From the NCBI RefSeq assembly GCF_014400405.1, contig NZ_CP060496.1:3224001-3288000 (forward strand): a stretch of DNA of 64,000 nt, in the 5' to 3' direction. Origin of the DNA: Brachybacterium sp. Z12. GTDB taxonomy: Bacteria; Actinomycetota; Actinomycetes; Actinomycetales; Dermabacteraceae. Below the pieces are notes generated by a model. That model made no database searches, had not been told where the DNA came from, and saw only the letters and a program-made list of their open reading frames with translations. Shown here piece after piece: positions 1 to 8,294 of the stretch (its first letter is position 1; each line of letters starts with the position of its first letter). The position numbers and the translations under genes were made by a program.

Positions 1-1780
1 TTGGGGTTGTACTGCGGGTTCTGGGTGCGCATGGGACGGTCCCAGCCGGAGTTGTCGGTGGTGTGCCCCATCGTCTCGGTGTCCCACAGGGAGGCGTGGG
101 TGACGATGCAGCGGAAGCGGTCACCGGTGTGGCCGGCCACCCAGTTCGCCATGTAGCCGCCATACGAGCCGCCGGCGAAGGCGGTGCGCTCGGCGTCGAT
201 GTCCGCGCGGGCCTCGGTGGCGTCGGTCAGCGCCATGATGTCGGTGTACGGCGCGCCGCCGAGCTCGTGCTGGCCGCGGTCGATCATCGCCTGGCCGTAG
301 CCGGTGGAGATCGCCGGGTCCGGCAGCAGCACGGCGTAGCCGGCGTCCACGAAGGGGTTCGGGTTCCAGCGGTACGTCCAGGCGTTCCACGAGCCCCAGG
401 GGCCGCCGTGGGCGAAGACGACCAGCGGATGCGGGCCCTCACCCTCGGGCAGGCGCAGCCAGGCGCGCAGCGCGGTGCCGTCCTCTGCGGTCGCGGTGAC
501 CTCGGTGAGGGTGCCGACGGGCGCGACGGCGTCAGCCGGATTCGGCAGCTCGTGCACCTCGCCGGTGGTGGGGTCGATGCGCACCGGGTAGGGGGCCACG
601 GCGATCCCGGAGGCCGAGGCGATGATCGCGCCGCCGGCGACGGAGGCCGCGGAGAAGGCGAGGTCCTGGCCCGGGCCGCCCGCGAGGCGACGCGGTGCGG
701 GATCCGTGACCCCGCCGATCCAGACGGAGCCGCGGCCCTGGTCGTCGCTCGTGGCGACGAGGGTGTCCTCGTCAAGCCAGACCGGGGAGACCCAGTGGTC
801 CAGCTCGGGCCACACCGGCGTGGACTCGCCGGTGGCGAGGTCCAGCAGCTCGACGGTGCTGGAGAGGCTCGCCTCCGCGGTCCAGGTGCGCTCGCGGCCG
901 AGGAGGACATGCGTGCCGTCGGGGCTGAACTCGCCGGGGCTGAACTCGAGCTCGGCGGTGGCCTCGCGCAGGAGCTGCGGGGGCTGGGCACCGACGAGGT
1001 CGAGCAGGTAGAGATCGGGGGTGCCGAGCAGGTCCCCGCGCGAATCCTGCATCGAGGCCAGCGCACGGGTTCCGCTGCGGTCCACGGTCCAGCTCACCAG
1101 GCGGCCGGCGGGCATGGTCAGGTGGCGGAAGTGCAGCACCTGCTCGCGGGGACTGCCGTCCTCCGAGTCAGCGGCGTCCTCGCTGTCCTTCCCGGCGGGG
1201 GCGGTGGCCTCGGCGCCGGCGAGGTCCTCGGGGAGGGTGGCGATCGCGAGCACGGGGCGGGTGGGGCCCAGGTCGTGGTCCCAGTAGCGGCTGGGGAAGC
1301 CGGAGTGGAGGGCGGCGCTGACCTTCGCGCTCTCGCGCTCCTTCGTGAGGCGGGCATGCTCGACCTCGTCGGCGGCCTGTGAATGGACCTCGAGCTCGGC
1401 GATCAGGTGGCGCCCCGCGAGGGCGAGGCCGCCGAAGCCACCGGGTCGGGAGGCGAGCTCGCGGGCCTCGCCGCGCAGGGGCAGCGCCCACAGCTGGGCG
1501 TCGTCGGCCTCCTCGCCGTCCTCGCCCACGCGCTTGGCGGTGAAGCAGGTGGTGCCGTCCTCGTCGGCGGCGACGGCGCCGATGGAGGAGCTGCCCCGGG
1601 TCAGCGGCACGATCCGTTCGCCGTCCAGCTCGACCAGGGAGCTGCGGTAGGCGGTGCCCTTCGCGTCCAGGGAGGAGATCTTCGCGAGGATCCTGCCGCC
1701 CTCGGTCGTGATCAGGCCCGCCAAGCGGGTCGCGTCCAGCAGGGTCTCGATGCTCGCTCGCTCGTGTCATGACATGCCAT
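1..1780 (-). CDS. S9 family peptidase (acylaminoacyl-peptidase-like), C-terminus beyond the window
   Basis: Serine peptidase of the prolyl oligopeptidase family, probably cytoplasmic, releasing residues from peptides. About 590 residues are visible. The first two thirds read as a beta-propeller-like region, followed by an alpha/beta-hydrolase domain with an oxyanion-type HGGPWGSWNAW stretch and the nucleophile motif GGSYGGYMANW near 140-175. The catalytic Asp and His should lie past the left edge. The start is uncertain: the good frame has an in-frame stop at 1767-1769. An ATG at 1780 with GGCAGG before it fits if one base is missing near 1750-1765, in a GAGC-repeat stretch. Family assignment is secure; the exact specificity is not. 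Confidence 0.85.
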
Positions 1781-1839
1781 CCTGCCACCGACGGCCGGGG
1801 CGGAGCACCGGTTTCCCAGGGCCGCGCCCGGACGGGGTG

Positions 1840-1879
1840 CCGCGCCGCGGCGCCGGGCCGGCCCTCCGCCGCGGCGCGG
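1840..1879 (-). terminator. Hairpin downstream of the cystathionine gamma-synthase gene
   Basis: Perfect 13-bp inverted repeat (1840-1852 with 1867-1879, loop 14 nt), entirely G/C. It begins nine bases past the gamma-synthase stop codon and ends before the peptidase gene. There is no U-tract, as is common for actinobacterial terminators. It could end the sulfur operon transcript. Confidence 0.5.
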
Positions 1880-1887
1880 ACCCCGGT

Positions 1888-3044
1888 TCAGAGGCGGGCG
1901 AGCGCCTGGTCCAGGTCCGCCAGCAGGTCGGGGAGACTCTCCAGGCCCACGGAGAAACGCAGCAGGTCATCGCCCACGGCGAGCTCCGTGCCCTGCACGG
2001 AGGCGTGGGTCATCTGCGCGGGATGGTTCACCAGCGACTCCACCCCGCCGAGCGACTCGGCGAGGGTGAACAGGCGGGTGGACTCGGCCACCGTGCGGGC
2101 GGCCTCGGCCCCACCGGTGAAGGACACCGAGAGCATCCCACCGAAGCCGCGCATCTGGGCGGCAGCGAGCTGGTGCCCGGGATGGTCGGGGAGCCCCGGG
2201 TAGTGCACGGCCTGCACGCCCTCGCGGCCCTGCAGCCACTCGGCAATCGCCTGGGCGCTCTGAGAGTGGCGTTCCATGCGCACGCCGAGGGTCTTGATCC
2301 CGCGCGAGGTGAGGAAGGCGTCCAGGGGGCGGAGACCGCACCGGCGGCGAACTGCATGAAACCGATCTTCTCGGCCGCGGCGTCGTCGTCGAGCATCACC
2401 GCACCCCCGATGACGTCCGAGTGCCCGCCGATGTACTTCGTGGTGGAGTGCACCACGATGTCCGCGCCGAGTGCGAGCGGGTTCTGCAGGTAGGGGGAGG
2501 CGAACGTGTTGTCGACCACGAGGCGGGCACCGGCCCTGTGAGCGATCTCGGCCACCGCGGCGATATCGGAGATCGTCATCCTCGGGTTCGAGGGCGTCTC
2601 GACCCAGACCAGGGCGGTGGGGCCGCCGGTCACGGTCTCCTCCACCGCGGCGAGGTCGGACATGTCGACCACCTGGTGGCGCACGCCCCAGGGGCCGAGC
2701 ACCCGGTCGATGAGCCGGTAGGTCCCACCGTAGACGTCATTGCCGATGACGATCCGGTCCTCGGGCTTCAGCAGGGCGCGGAGGAGGGCGTCCTCCGCGG
2801 CCAGGCCCGAAGCGAAGGAGAATGCGTGTTTCGCGCCCTCGATCGCGGCGAGCTGTTCCTGCAGCGCGGTCCGGGTGGGGTTGCCCGCCCGGCCGTACTC
2901 GTACCCGCCTCGCAGGCCGCCGATGCCGTCCTGCGCGAAGGTGGAGGACTGGTGGATCGGCACGTTCACCGCGCCCGTGGCCGCATCGGGCCCCTGCCCG
3001 GCGTGGATGGCGCGGGTGTCGAATCCGGGGGTGGTCTCGGTCAT
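1888..3044 (-). CDS. metB: Cystathionine gamma-synthase / gamma-lyase (PLP-dependent)
   Basis: Cys/Met-metabolism PLP enzyme, about 385 residues, normal length. It either joins an activated homoserine to cysteine or cleaves cystathionine. Seen: substrate-pocket YEYGRAGNPTR near residue 48, EYxxSNP-type VETPSNP near 149, and the PLP-binding lysine in STTKYIGGHSD at about residue 203. The ATG overlaps the upstream cystathionine beta-synthase stop (ATGA), so translation is coupled. The frame breaks at 2325-2329, where a C run on the coding strand appears one base short; the remainder continues perfectly in the next frame. Whether synthesis (MetB) or lysis (MecB) is the role cannot be decided from sequence. 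Coupling to a beta-synthase would favour reverse transsulfuration. Confidence 0.88.
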
Positions 3045-4411
3045 CGTGTCTCCTGTGTTGCGGCGTGGGTGAGCAGATCGTGGCGGGTGAGGAGCCCGAC
3101 GGCGCGGCCGCCGTCGAGCACGAGGGCGGAGGGGACGTCGGCCAGCAGGTCGGCCAGGGCATCGAGCGGTTGGCCGGTGCCGACGGTCGGCATCTCGCTC
3201 AGGTGCTCGCTGACCGGGTCGGTGGGCGAGGCGCCCGCGAGCAGTGCCCGGGCCAGGCCGTCCGCCGTGACGGCGCCGAGGATCTCGCCCTCGCGGGCCG
3301 GCAGCGGTGCGGCGAGGACCGGGATCTGGCCGAGTCCCGAGGCTCGCAGCGTCGAGGCGGCGTCGGCAAGGGAAGTCCGCGGGCCGACGGAGGCGACCTC
3401 GCGCTGCGCGTCCAGCACGTCCGCGGCCACGGGGCCCTTCTCGGCCCGGGTGAACCCGTGGGCCAGCATCCAGCCGTCGTTGAACACCTTGCCCAGGTAG
3501 CCGCGGCCCCCGTCGGGCGCGATGACGACGACGACGGCCTCAGCGGGCAGGTCCCGAGCAGTCCGCAGGGCCGCGACCACCGCCATGCCGGAGGAGCCGC
3601 CGACGAACAGCGCCTCCTCCTCGGCGAGGCGCCGGGTCATGGCGAAGGCCTCGGCGTCGTCGACGGCGAGGGCCCGGTCGGGCACGGTGGGGTCGTAGTT
3701 GGCCGGCCACATGTCCTCGCCCGCTCCCTCGAGGAAGTAGGGCCGTCCGCTCCCGCCGGAGTACACCGACCCCTCGGGGTCGGCGACGACGACCTCCACG
3801 GCACCGTCCGAGACCTCCTTGAGGTATCGCCCGGTGCCGGTGACGGTGCCGCCGGTGCCGGCGGCGAGGACCAGATGGGTGACCTGCCCCGCGGTGTCCT
3901 CCCAGATCTCGGGCCCGGTGGTCTCGTAGTGGCTCCGCGGGGCGGCGGGGTGGGAGAACTGGTCGAGCTTGTGGGCGCCGGTGATCTCCCGGACGAGACG
4001 GTCGGAGACTCCGTAGTAGGAGTCCGGGCTCTCCGGCGGCACGTCCGTGCGGGTGACGACCACCTCGGCGCCGTAGGCCCGCAGCACGTCGAGCTTCTCC
4101 GCGCCCACCTTGTCCGGTGCCACGAAGATGCACCGGTACCCCTTGCCCTGGGCGACCATGGCCAGACCCACGCCGGTGTTGCCGCTGGTCGGCTCCACGA
4201 TCGTGCCACCAGGGGCGAGGGCACCCGACTGCTCGGCGTCCTCGATCATCGCCGCCGCGATCCGATCCTTGATCGATCCGCCCGGGTTGAGGTACTCGAG
4301 CTTGACCAGGACCGTGGCCTCGATCCCCGCGGTGACGCGGTTCAGGCGGACCAGTGGGGTGCCGCCGATGAGGTCGACCACGGAGCGGGCATACGTCATC
4401 TCCCGGCTCAT
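3041..4411 (-). CDS. cbs: Cystathionine beta-synthase with C-terminal CBS domain pair
   Basis: PLP enzyme of 456 residues that condenses serine with homocysteine to cystathionine (or acts on O-acetylserine in related enzymes). The fold-type II core covers about residues 1-325: PLP lysine in GGSIKDR at residue 48, phosphate-cup SGNTG near 80, and a GTGGT motif near 190. A regulatory CBS-domain pair covers about 335-456 and ends with GLLTRHDLL. The start is ATG 4411, preceded by AGAGGAACCG. It overlaps the stop of the upstream oxygenase by ATGA, and its own stop overlaps the gamma-synthase start. The gene is intact. Together with its neighbour it would complete conversion of homocysteine to cysteine. 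Confidence 0.93.
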   Translation of the reverse strand: MSREMTYARSVVDLIGGTPLVRLNRVTAGIEATVLVKLEYLNPGGSIKDRIAAAMIEDAEQSGALAPGGTIVEPTSGNTGVGLAMVAQGKGYRCIFVAPDKVGAEKLDVLRAYGAEVVVTRTDVPPESPDSYYGVSDRLVREITGAHKLDQFSHPAAPRSHYETTGPEIWEDTAGQVTHLVLAAGTGGTVTGTGRYLKEVSDGAVEVVVADPEGSVYSGGSGRPYFLEGAGEDMWPANYDPTVPDRALAVDDAEAFAMTRRLAEEEALFVGGSSGMAVVAALRTARDLPAEAVVVVIAPDGGRGYLGKVFNDGWMLAHGFTRAEKGPVAADVLDAQREVASVGPRTSLADAASTLRASGLGQIPVLAAPLPAREGEILGAVTADGLARALLAGASPTDPVSEHLSEMPTVGTGQPLDALADLLADVPSALVLDGGRAVGLLTRHDLLTHAATQETR

Positions 4412-5427
4412 CGGTTCCTCTTCAGGTGGGGATGGTGTGCCTCCACCACGTTCGGATGGGCGCGCGCACGGCTCTTCAGCGCGTTGCGGCCGTACTCGGC
4501 GAGGATCTCGTCCTCGTCCGCGTCCGCGGTCACGCCCCGCGCTCGGGCGGCCAGCTCGGGCGGCAGCTGGATCCTGGGGAAGACGGCGTCGAGGGAGGGG
4601 TTGTGGAAGTAGGGCACGGAGATGCGGTCCGTGCCGGCGGGCGGCGCCAGCACATGGTGGCGGGTGGCCTTGAGATAGCCGTCGGTCGCCCATTCGAGCA
4701 TCTCGCCGATGTTGACGATGAGCGCACCGTCCACGGGCGGGACGTCCAGCGCCTGACCGTCGTACTCGACCTGCAGGCCACGCGTGCCCGGCTCGACCAG
4801 CAGCAGGGTCAGCACTCCGAAGTCGTTGTGCCAGCCCACACCCTGCTCGGTGCCGCCGGGCTCTCGGCCGGGGTACCGCACCACCTTCGTCAGGGAAGCG
4901 GGTGCGTCGCCGAATGCCGCGGCGAAGACGTCGCGCTGCTGTCCCAGGGATTGGGCCCATGCGGCCAGGAGCCGGTCGGAGACCTCGGCCATCGCCGCGT
5001 TCCACGCGGTGAGGACAGTGCGCAGCTCGGGCAGCGCGGCGGGCCACGGGTTCGGGCCCTGCAGCACGTTGTAGTCCGGGTGGTCGGGTCCGGTGGGCAG
5101 GGGATCGCGCTCGGGGCCGACGTCGATCTGCTCGCGCCAGTCGACCTTTCCCTGCGTGCGCTCCCCGCCGATGCGGGTGTATCCGCGGAAGTGGGGGTTC
5201 AGCGTGTTCTCGATGGCGAGCTTCGCCGCCTCCGGCAGGGCGAAGAACTGTCGGGCCACGTCGATGAGGCGCGGGGCGAGCTCGGGGTCCGCGCCGTGGC
5301 CGACGAGGTAGAAGAAGCCGACGTCGTGAGTGACCTCCCGCAGGGAGGTGCGGAAGTCCTCCGCGGTGGCGGGATCGTGGGCGAGGGACAGGTCGAGGAC
5401 GGGCAGGGACAGCGATGTCGTAGTCAT
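4408..5427 (-). CDS. 2-oxoglutarate/Fe(II) oxygenase, isopenicillin-N-synthase family
   Basis: Non-haem iron dioxygenase of 339 residues. An N-terminal DIOX_N-like half (LPVLDLSL, GFFYLVGHG) is followed by the double-stranded beta-helix. Iron ligands are His200 and Asp202 (GWHND) and His257 or 258 (ATRHHVL). The 2-oxoglutarate-binding RxS is Arg268-Ser270 (DRISVPYF). I chose ATG 5427 because AAGGGG lies seven bases upstream; an ATG at 5448 is in frame but has no such site. It is the first structural gene after a Cys leader peptide and is translationally coupled to cystathionine beta-synthase. That placement suggests a sulfur-compound or sulfur-starvation substrate (inference). Many family members are annotated only as oxygenases and the substrate is unknown. 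Confidence 0.85.
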   Translation of the reverse strand: MTTTSLSLPVLDLSLAHDPATAEDFRTSLREVTHDVGFFYLVGHGADPELAPRLIDVARQFFALPEAAKLAIENTLNPHFRGYTRIGGERTQGKVDWREQIDVGPERDPLPTGPDHPDYNVLQGPNPWPAALPELRTVLTAWNAAMAEVSDRLLAAWAQSLGQQRDVFAAAFGDAPASLTKVVRYPGREPGGTEQGVGWHNDFGVLTLLLVEPGTRGLQVEYDGQALDVPPVDGALIVNIGEMLEWATDGYLKATRHHVLAPPAGTDRISVPYFHNPSLDAVFPRIQLPPELAARARGVTADADEDEILAEYGRNALKSRARAHPNVVEAHHPHLKRNR

Positions 5428-5463
5428 GAGAGGGGCCCTTCGAGTCATGTGGGTGGCGAGGTG

Positions 5464-5547
5464 TCAGCGCGCATGCGCAACAGGACACCGGTCCGCGCCC
5501 GACCGCAGCAGGTCCACAACGCGACGACGCAGCATAAGTAGAGCCAT
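5464..5547 (-). CDS. Cys-containing leader peptide (27 codons) before the sulfur operon
   Basis: Short ORF starting ATG 5547 and ending TGA 5466-5464. The product begins MALLMLRRRVVDLLRS and ends with CPVAHAR, so one Cys codon sits seven codons before the stop. The RRRVVDL core followed by a late Cys resembles the short leader ORFs annotated upstream of actinobacterial sulfur-assimilation genes, which are thought to sense cysteine or Cys-tRNA through attenuation (established for the class, inferred here). No Shine-Dalgarno is visible, and a -10 element ends seven bases before the ATG, so translation may be leaderless. The gap to the oxygenase start is 36 bases. Confidence 0.75.
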   Translation of the reverse strand: MALLMLRRRVVDLLRSGADRCPVAHAR

Positions 5548-5553
5548 GGGGTG

Positions 5554-5583
5554 ACATTAGCAAACTATTGCACCAAGGGTCGA
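5554..5583 (-). promoter_or_regulatory. Candidate promoter of the leader peptide and sulfur operon
   Basis: On the minus strand, TCGACC (5583-5578) and TAATGT (5559-5554) are separated by 18 bases. The expected transcription start falls at or next to the leader ATG at 5547, which agrees with a leaderless leader peptide. Confidence 0.5.
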
Positions 5584-5617
5584 CGGCCGTCTCGCGGCGA
5601 CGGACATCACCGAACGG

Positions 5618-5655
5618 TTGCGCCTCGCCGTCCGATAGTTTAAAGTTGAATCAAC
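5618..5655 (+). promoter_or_regulatory. Candidate promoter and palindromic operator of the flavin monooxygenase operon
   Basis: TTGCGC (5618-5623), a 17-base spacer and TAAAGT (5641-5646) form a plausible sigma-70-type promoter. The palindrome GTTGAATCAAC (5645-5655, one central base) overlaps the end of the -10 and the expected start point, where a repressor would block transcription. The cognate regulator is not apparent in this window. Confidence 0.5.
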
Positions 5656-5738
5656 CTGAGAGGGCGTGTCGGACGAAGAGCCCCGGCCACCCCGACTCCC
5701 CTCCCGAGGACCAGTCGCACCCTTAAGGAGCCCCAGCC

Positions 5739-6902
5739 ATGCAGTTCGGAATCTTCACCATCGCCGACATCACGCCGGATCCCACCACCGGCAGGGTGCC
5801 CACCGAGAACGAGCGCCTGAAGTCCATGGTGGAGCAGGGCAAGCTCGCCGAGCAGGTGGGGCTGGACGTGTTCGCGATCGGCGAGCACCACAACCCACCG
5901 TTCGTGACCTCCTCCCCCACCACCACCCTCGCCTACGTCGGCGCGCAGACGGAGGAGATCATCCTCTCCACCGCGACCACACTGATCACCACCAACGACC
6001 CGGTGAAGATCGCCGAGGACTACGCGATGCTGCAGCACCTCACCGGCGGCCGCGTCGATCTGGTGATGGGCCGCGGCAACACCGGCCCGGTCTACCCCTG
6101 GTTCGGGCAGGACATCCGCAAGGGCGTCGAGATCGCGATCGAGAACTACGACCTGCTGCGCCGCCTGTGGACCGAGGACGTCGTGAACTGGGAGGGCCAG
6201 TTCCGCACCCCGCTGCAGCAGTTCACCTCCACCCCGCGCCCGCTGGACGGCGTCGCACCCTTCGTCTGGCATGGCTCGATCCGCTCCCCGCAGATCGCCG
6301 AGCAGGCCGCCTACTACGGTGACGGCTTCCTGCACAACAACATCTTCTGGCCCATGTCCCACACCAAGCAGATGGTGCAGCTGTACCGCGAGCGCTACGA
6401 GCACTACGGCCACGGCAAGGCCCATCAGGCCTACGTGGGCCTCGGCGGGCAGGCGTTCATGCGCAAGAACTCCCAGGACGCGATCAACGAGTTCCGCCCC
6501 TACTTCGACAACGCCCCCGTCTACGGCGGCGGCCCCTCGATGGAGGACTTCACCGCGCAGACCCCGCTGACCGTCGGCTCTCCCGAGCAGGTCATCGAGC
6601 GCTACCTGACCATGGCGGACAACGTCGGCGACTACCAGCGCCAGATGTTCCTCATGGACCACGCGGGCCTGCCACAGAAGACAGTCCTGGAGCAGATCGA
6701 GCTGCTGGGCACCGAGGTCGTCCCGGTGCTGCGCCGCGAGCTCGACGCGCGCCGTCCGGCCGACGTCCCCGAGGCCCCCACCCACGCCGCCCGGGTCGCC
6801 GCCGCCGAAGCCGAGCGCGGCGCCTTCGACGACGCCTACAGGTTCGAGACCGGTGACAACTGGACCGGCCTGCGCGCCGAGGACGCGAAGGGACAGCGCT
6901 GA
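5739..6902 (+). CDS. LLM-class FMN-dependent monooxygenase (luciferase-like)
   Basis: Bacterial-luciferase-type flavin monooxygenase of 387 residues, using FMNH2 from a partner reductase and O2. Typical features: MQFGIFT start, GEHH near residue 48, GRVDLVMGRGNTGPVYPWFG near 105-125, and TVGSPEQV near 280. It looks like the CE1758-type subgroup. ATG 5739 has AAGGAG upstream and the gene is intact. The stop overlaps the FMN reductase start by one base (TGATG), so the two act as a two-component system. Substrate unknown. It is divergent from the cysteine-regulated operon, so a desulfonation-like or sulfur-scavenging role is possible but only inferred. Confidence 0.88.
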   Translation: MQFGIFTIADITPDPTTGRVPTENERLKSMVEQGKLAEQVGLDVFAIGEHHNPPFVTSSPTTTLAYVGAQTEEIILSTATTLITTNDPVKIAEDYAMLQHLTGGRVDLVMGRGNTGPVYPWFGQDIRKGVEIAIENYDLLRRLWTEDVVNWEGQFRTPLQQFTSTPRPLDGVAPFVWHGSIRSPQIAEQAAYYGDGFLHNNIFWPMSHTKQMVQLYRERYEHYGHGKAHQAYVGLGGQAFMRKNSQDAINEFRPYFDNAPVYGGGPSMEDFTAQTPLTVGSPEQVIERYLTMADNVGDYQRQMFLMDHAGLPQKTVLEQIELLGTEVVPVLRRELDARRPADVPEAPTHAARVAAAEAERGAFDDAYRFETGDNWTGLRAEDAKGQR

Positions 6903-7599
6903 TGAGCACGACACCCAGAACCTATCGCCTCCTGGCGCTCACCGCCGGGCTCTCCACCCCAGCTCCACCCGGATGCTCACCGATCAGCTCTCCCGCGAGG
7001 CCGCGGCGGCGCTGGGCCGCGACGGCACCGAGGTCGAGGTGCGCACCGTGGAGCTGCGCGAGTACGCCCACGACATCACCGATGCGCTGCTCACGCGCTT
7101 CCCGAACGAGCGGCTGTCGATGGTGATCGAGCAGGTGCGGGCGGCCGATGCGGTCATCGCCGTCACCCCCGTCTTCAACGTCGGCCCCTCCGGGCTGTTC
7201 AAGACGTTCTTCGACGCGGTCGACATCGAGCTGTGGAAAGGCAAGCCGGTGCTGCTCGGCGCAACGGCCGGCACCGCCCGCCACTCGCTGGCGATCGACT
7301 ACGCGATCCGCCCGATGTTCAGCTACCTCAAGTCCGAGATGGTGCCGACGGCGGTGTTCGCCGCCTCGGCGGACTTCGGTGCGGACACCGAGGGGCAGGC
7401 CGACGAGCAGCCGCTGACGGTGCGGGTGCGCCGGGCCGCTGCGGAGCTCGCGACCATGCTGCGCTCCGGGCTCGGCGACTCCGCCGAAGCGGCCGACGGG
7501 ACAGAGCAGGAGGCTGCCGCGGCACCTGTCACCGGCAGCTCGCTCGACGCGGAGTTCTCCGACTTCGTGCCGATGGGCAAGCTGCTGGGCCGCGACTGA
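6902..7599 (+). CDS. NAD(P)H-dependent FMN reductase partner of the monooxygenase
   Basis: Flavodoxin-like reductase of about 232 residues (CE1759-like) supplying reduced FMN to the upstream monooxygenase. The N-terminal phosphate loop reads LTAGLSTPSSTRMLTDQL, and the FMN-binding region reads TPVFNVGPSGLFKTFFDAVD. The C-terminal 40 residues are an acidic, Ala-rich extension. The frame breaks at the C run 6957-6960 (four C seen; five restore the reading frame and the phosphate loop). The start overlaps the monooxygenase stop. The stop codon abuts the stop of the convergent gene at 7600. Confidence 0.85.
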
Positions 7600-8142
7600 T
7601 CAGTCCGCGGAGTCCGGGGATTGCGGTGAGTCGGGGCTGTCCGGCGACGGCGGGGTGACCGGGGACTGCGCGGAGACCGGTGACGGCGCCGACTGCACGT
7701 TCTTCTTGGGCGCCGGTGCGGTCTTCTTCGTGGTCGAGGTCTTCGTCGAGCTCTTCGTCGAGGACTTCGGGGCCTCCGGCGCCTTCTGCGTGGTCGATCG
7801 CGGGGCCGGCGCGGGGGCCGGCGTCGGGGCGGAGATCGCAGAGATCGCGGTCACGGCCGACGGGGCGGAGATCGGCGACAGCGCAGACCCTGCGGACTTC
7901 AGGGACTCGGTCGCGGGGACCTGCGTGGGGCCGGGCCCCTCGGAGGCGGGCTCGAGGTCCGCTTCGAGGGCGGGCGAGGCCAGGCTCGGGTCCTCGATCG
8001 AGGCGTCGGCGCCGCCGTTGCCGACCCCGGGCCCCTCGGTGGGCATCGAGGCGCCGCCGGCGACCAGGGCGTAGGCGACACCCGGGACGAGCACGGCGGC
8101 GCTGGTGCCCGCCACCACGGTCCAGATCGTCTTCTTCCTCAT
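7600..8142 (-). CDS. Hypothetical membrane-anchored Ser/Pro/Ala-rich protein
   Basis: 180 residues, no recognised family. One hydrophobic segment at about residues 5-27 (TIWTVVAGTSAAVLVPGVAYALVAG), after MRKK, would act as a signal anchor or signal peptide. The rest is low-complexity: APAPAP and STTK/SSTK-rich stretches, then a C-terminal run of SPDSP-like units ending SPDSAD. Such composition suits an extracytoplasmic, possibly glycosylated stalk. Its stop codon touches the stop of the FMN reductase, so the pair is strictly convergent. Function unknown. Confidence 0.65.
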   Translation of the reverse strand: MRKKTIWTVVAGTSAAVLVPGVAYALVAGGASMPTEGPGVGNGGADASIEDPSLASPALEADLEPASEGPGPTQVPATESLKSAGSALSPISAPSAVTAISAISAPTPAPAPAPRSTTQKAPEAPKSSTKSSTKTSTTKKTAPAPKKNVQSAPSPVSAQSPVTPPSPDSPDSPQSPDSAD

Positions 8143-8191
8143 GCCAGCCCCTTCGTCGTCACCTGCGGATGAGCACAGTGCACTCGGTTTG

Positions 8192-8231
8192 CATGAGAGC
8201 TAGGACAGACGATCATGAGAGGTCTCTCATG
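8192..8231. promoter_or_regulatory. Three CATGAGAG half-sites upstream of the isomerase gene
   Basis: A near-palindrome CATGAGAG-GT-CTCTCATG lies at 8214-8231, with a further direct CATGAGAG copy at 8192-8199, 22 bases upstream (two helical turns). It looks like a dimeric repressor or activator site with an auxiliary half-site. It is placed between the divergent genes starting at 8142 and 8295. Confidence 0.5.
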
Positions 8232-8249
8232 AAAGGTAGAGTGGGGCGA

Positions 8250-8266
8250 GGCAATCGCTTTCCTTT
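8250..8266. promoter_or_regulatory. LacI-type half-operator shared with the Gfo/Idh operon
   Basis: GGCAATCGCTTTCCTTT matches 15 of 17 bases of GGTAACCGCTTTCCTTT at 13904-13920 in front of the Gfo/Idh operon. It lies 29 bases before the isomerase start. The LacI gene at 9190 is the obvious candidate regulator. Confidence 0.45.
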
Positions 8267-8294
8267 GCCGTCCGCACGTCGTCCAGGAGGACCG

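Noticed and set aside
3041-5563. One open frame of 840 codons on the minus strand spanning cbs and upstream sequence
   Set aside because: Only the last 456 codons are coding. The upstream part is an out-of-frame reading of the oxygenase and leader peptide, with Arg/Pro/Ala-rich composition.
5428-5738. SAM or other sulfur riboswitch upstream of the transsulfuration operon
   Set aside because: The stretch between promoter and first gene is only about 120 bases and is filled by the leader ORF. I could not see a conserved riboswitch core.
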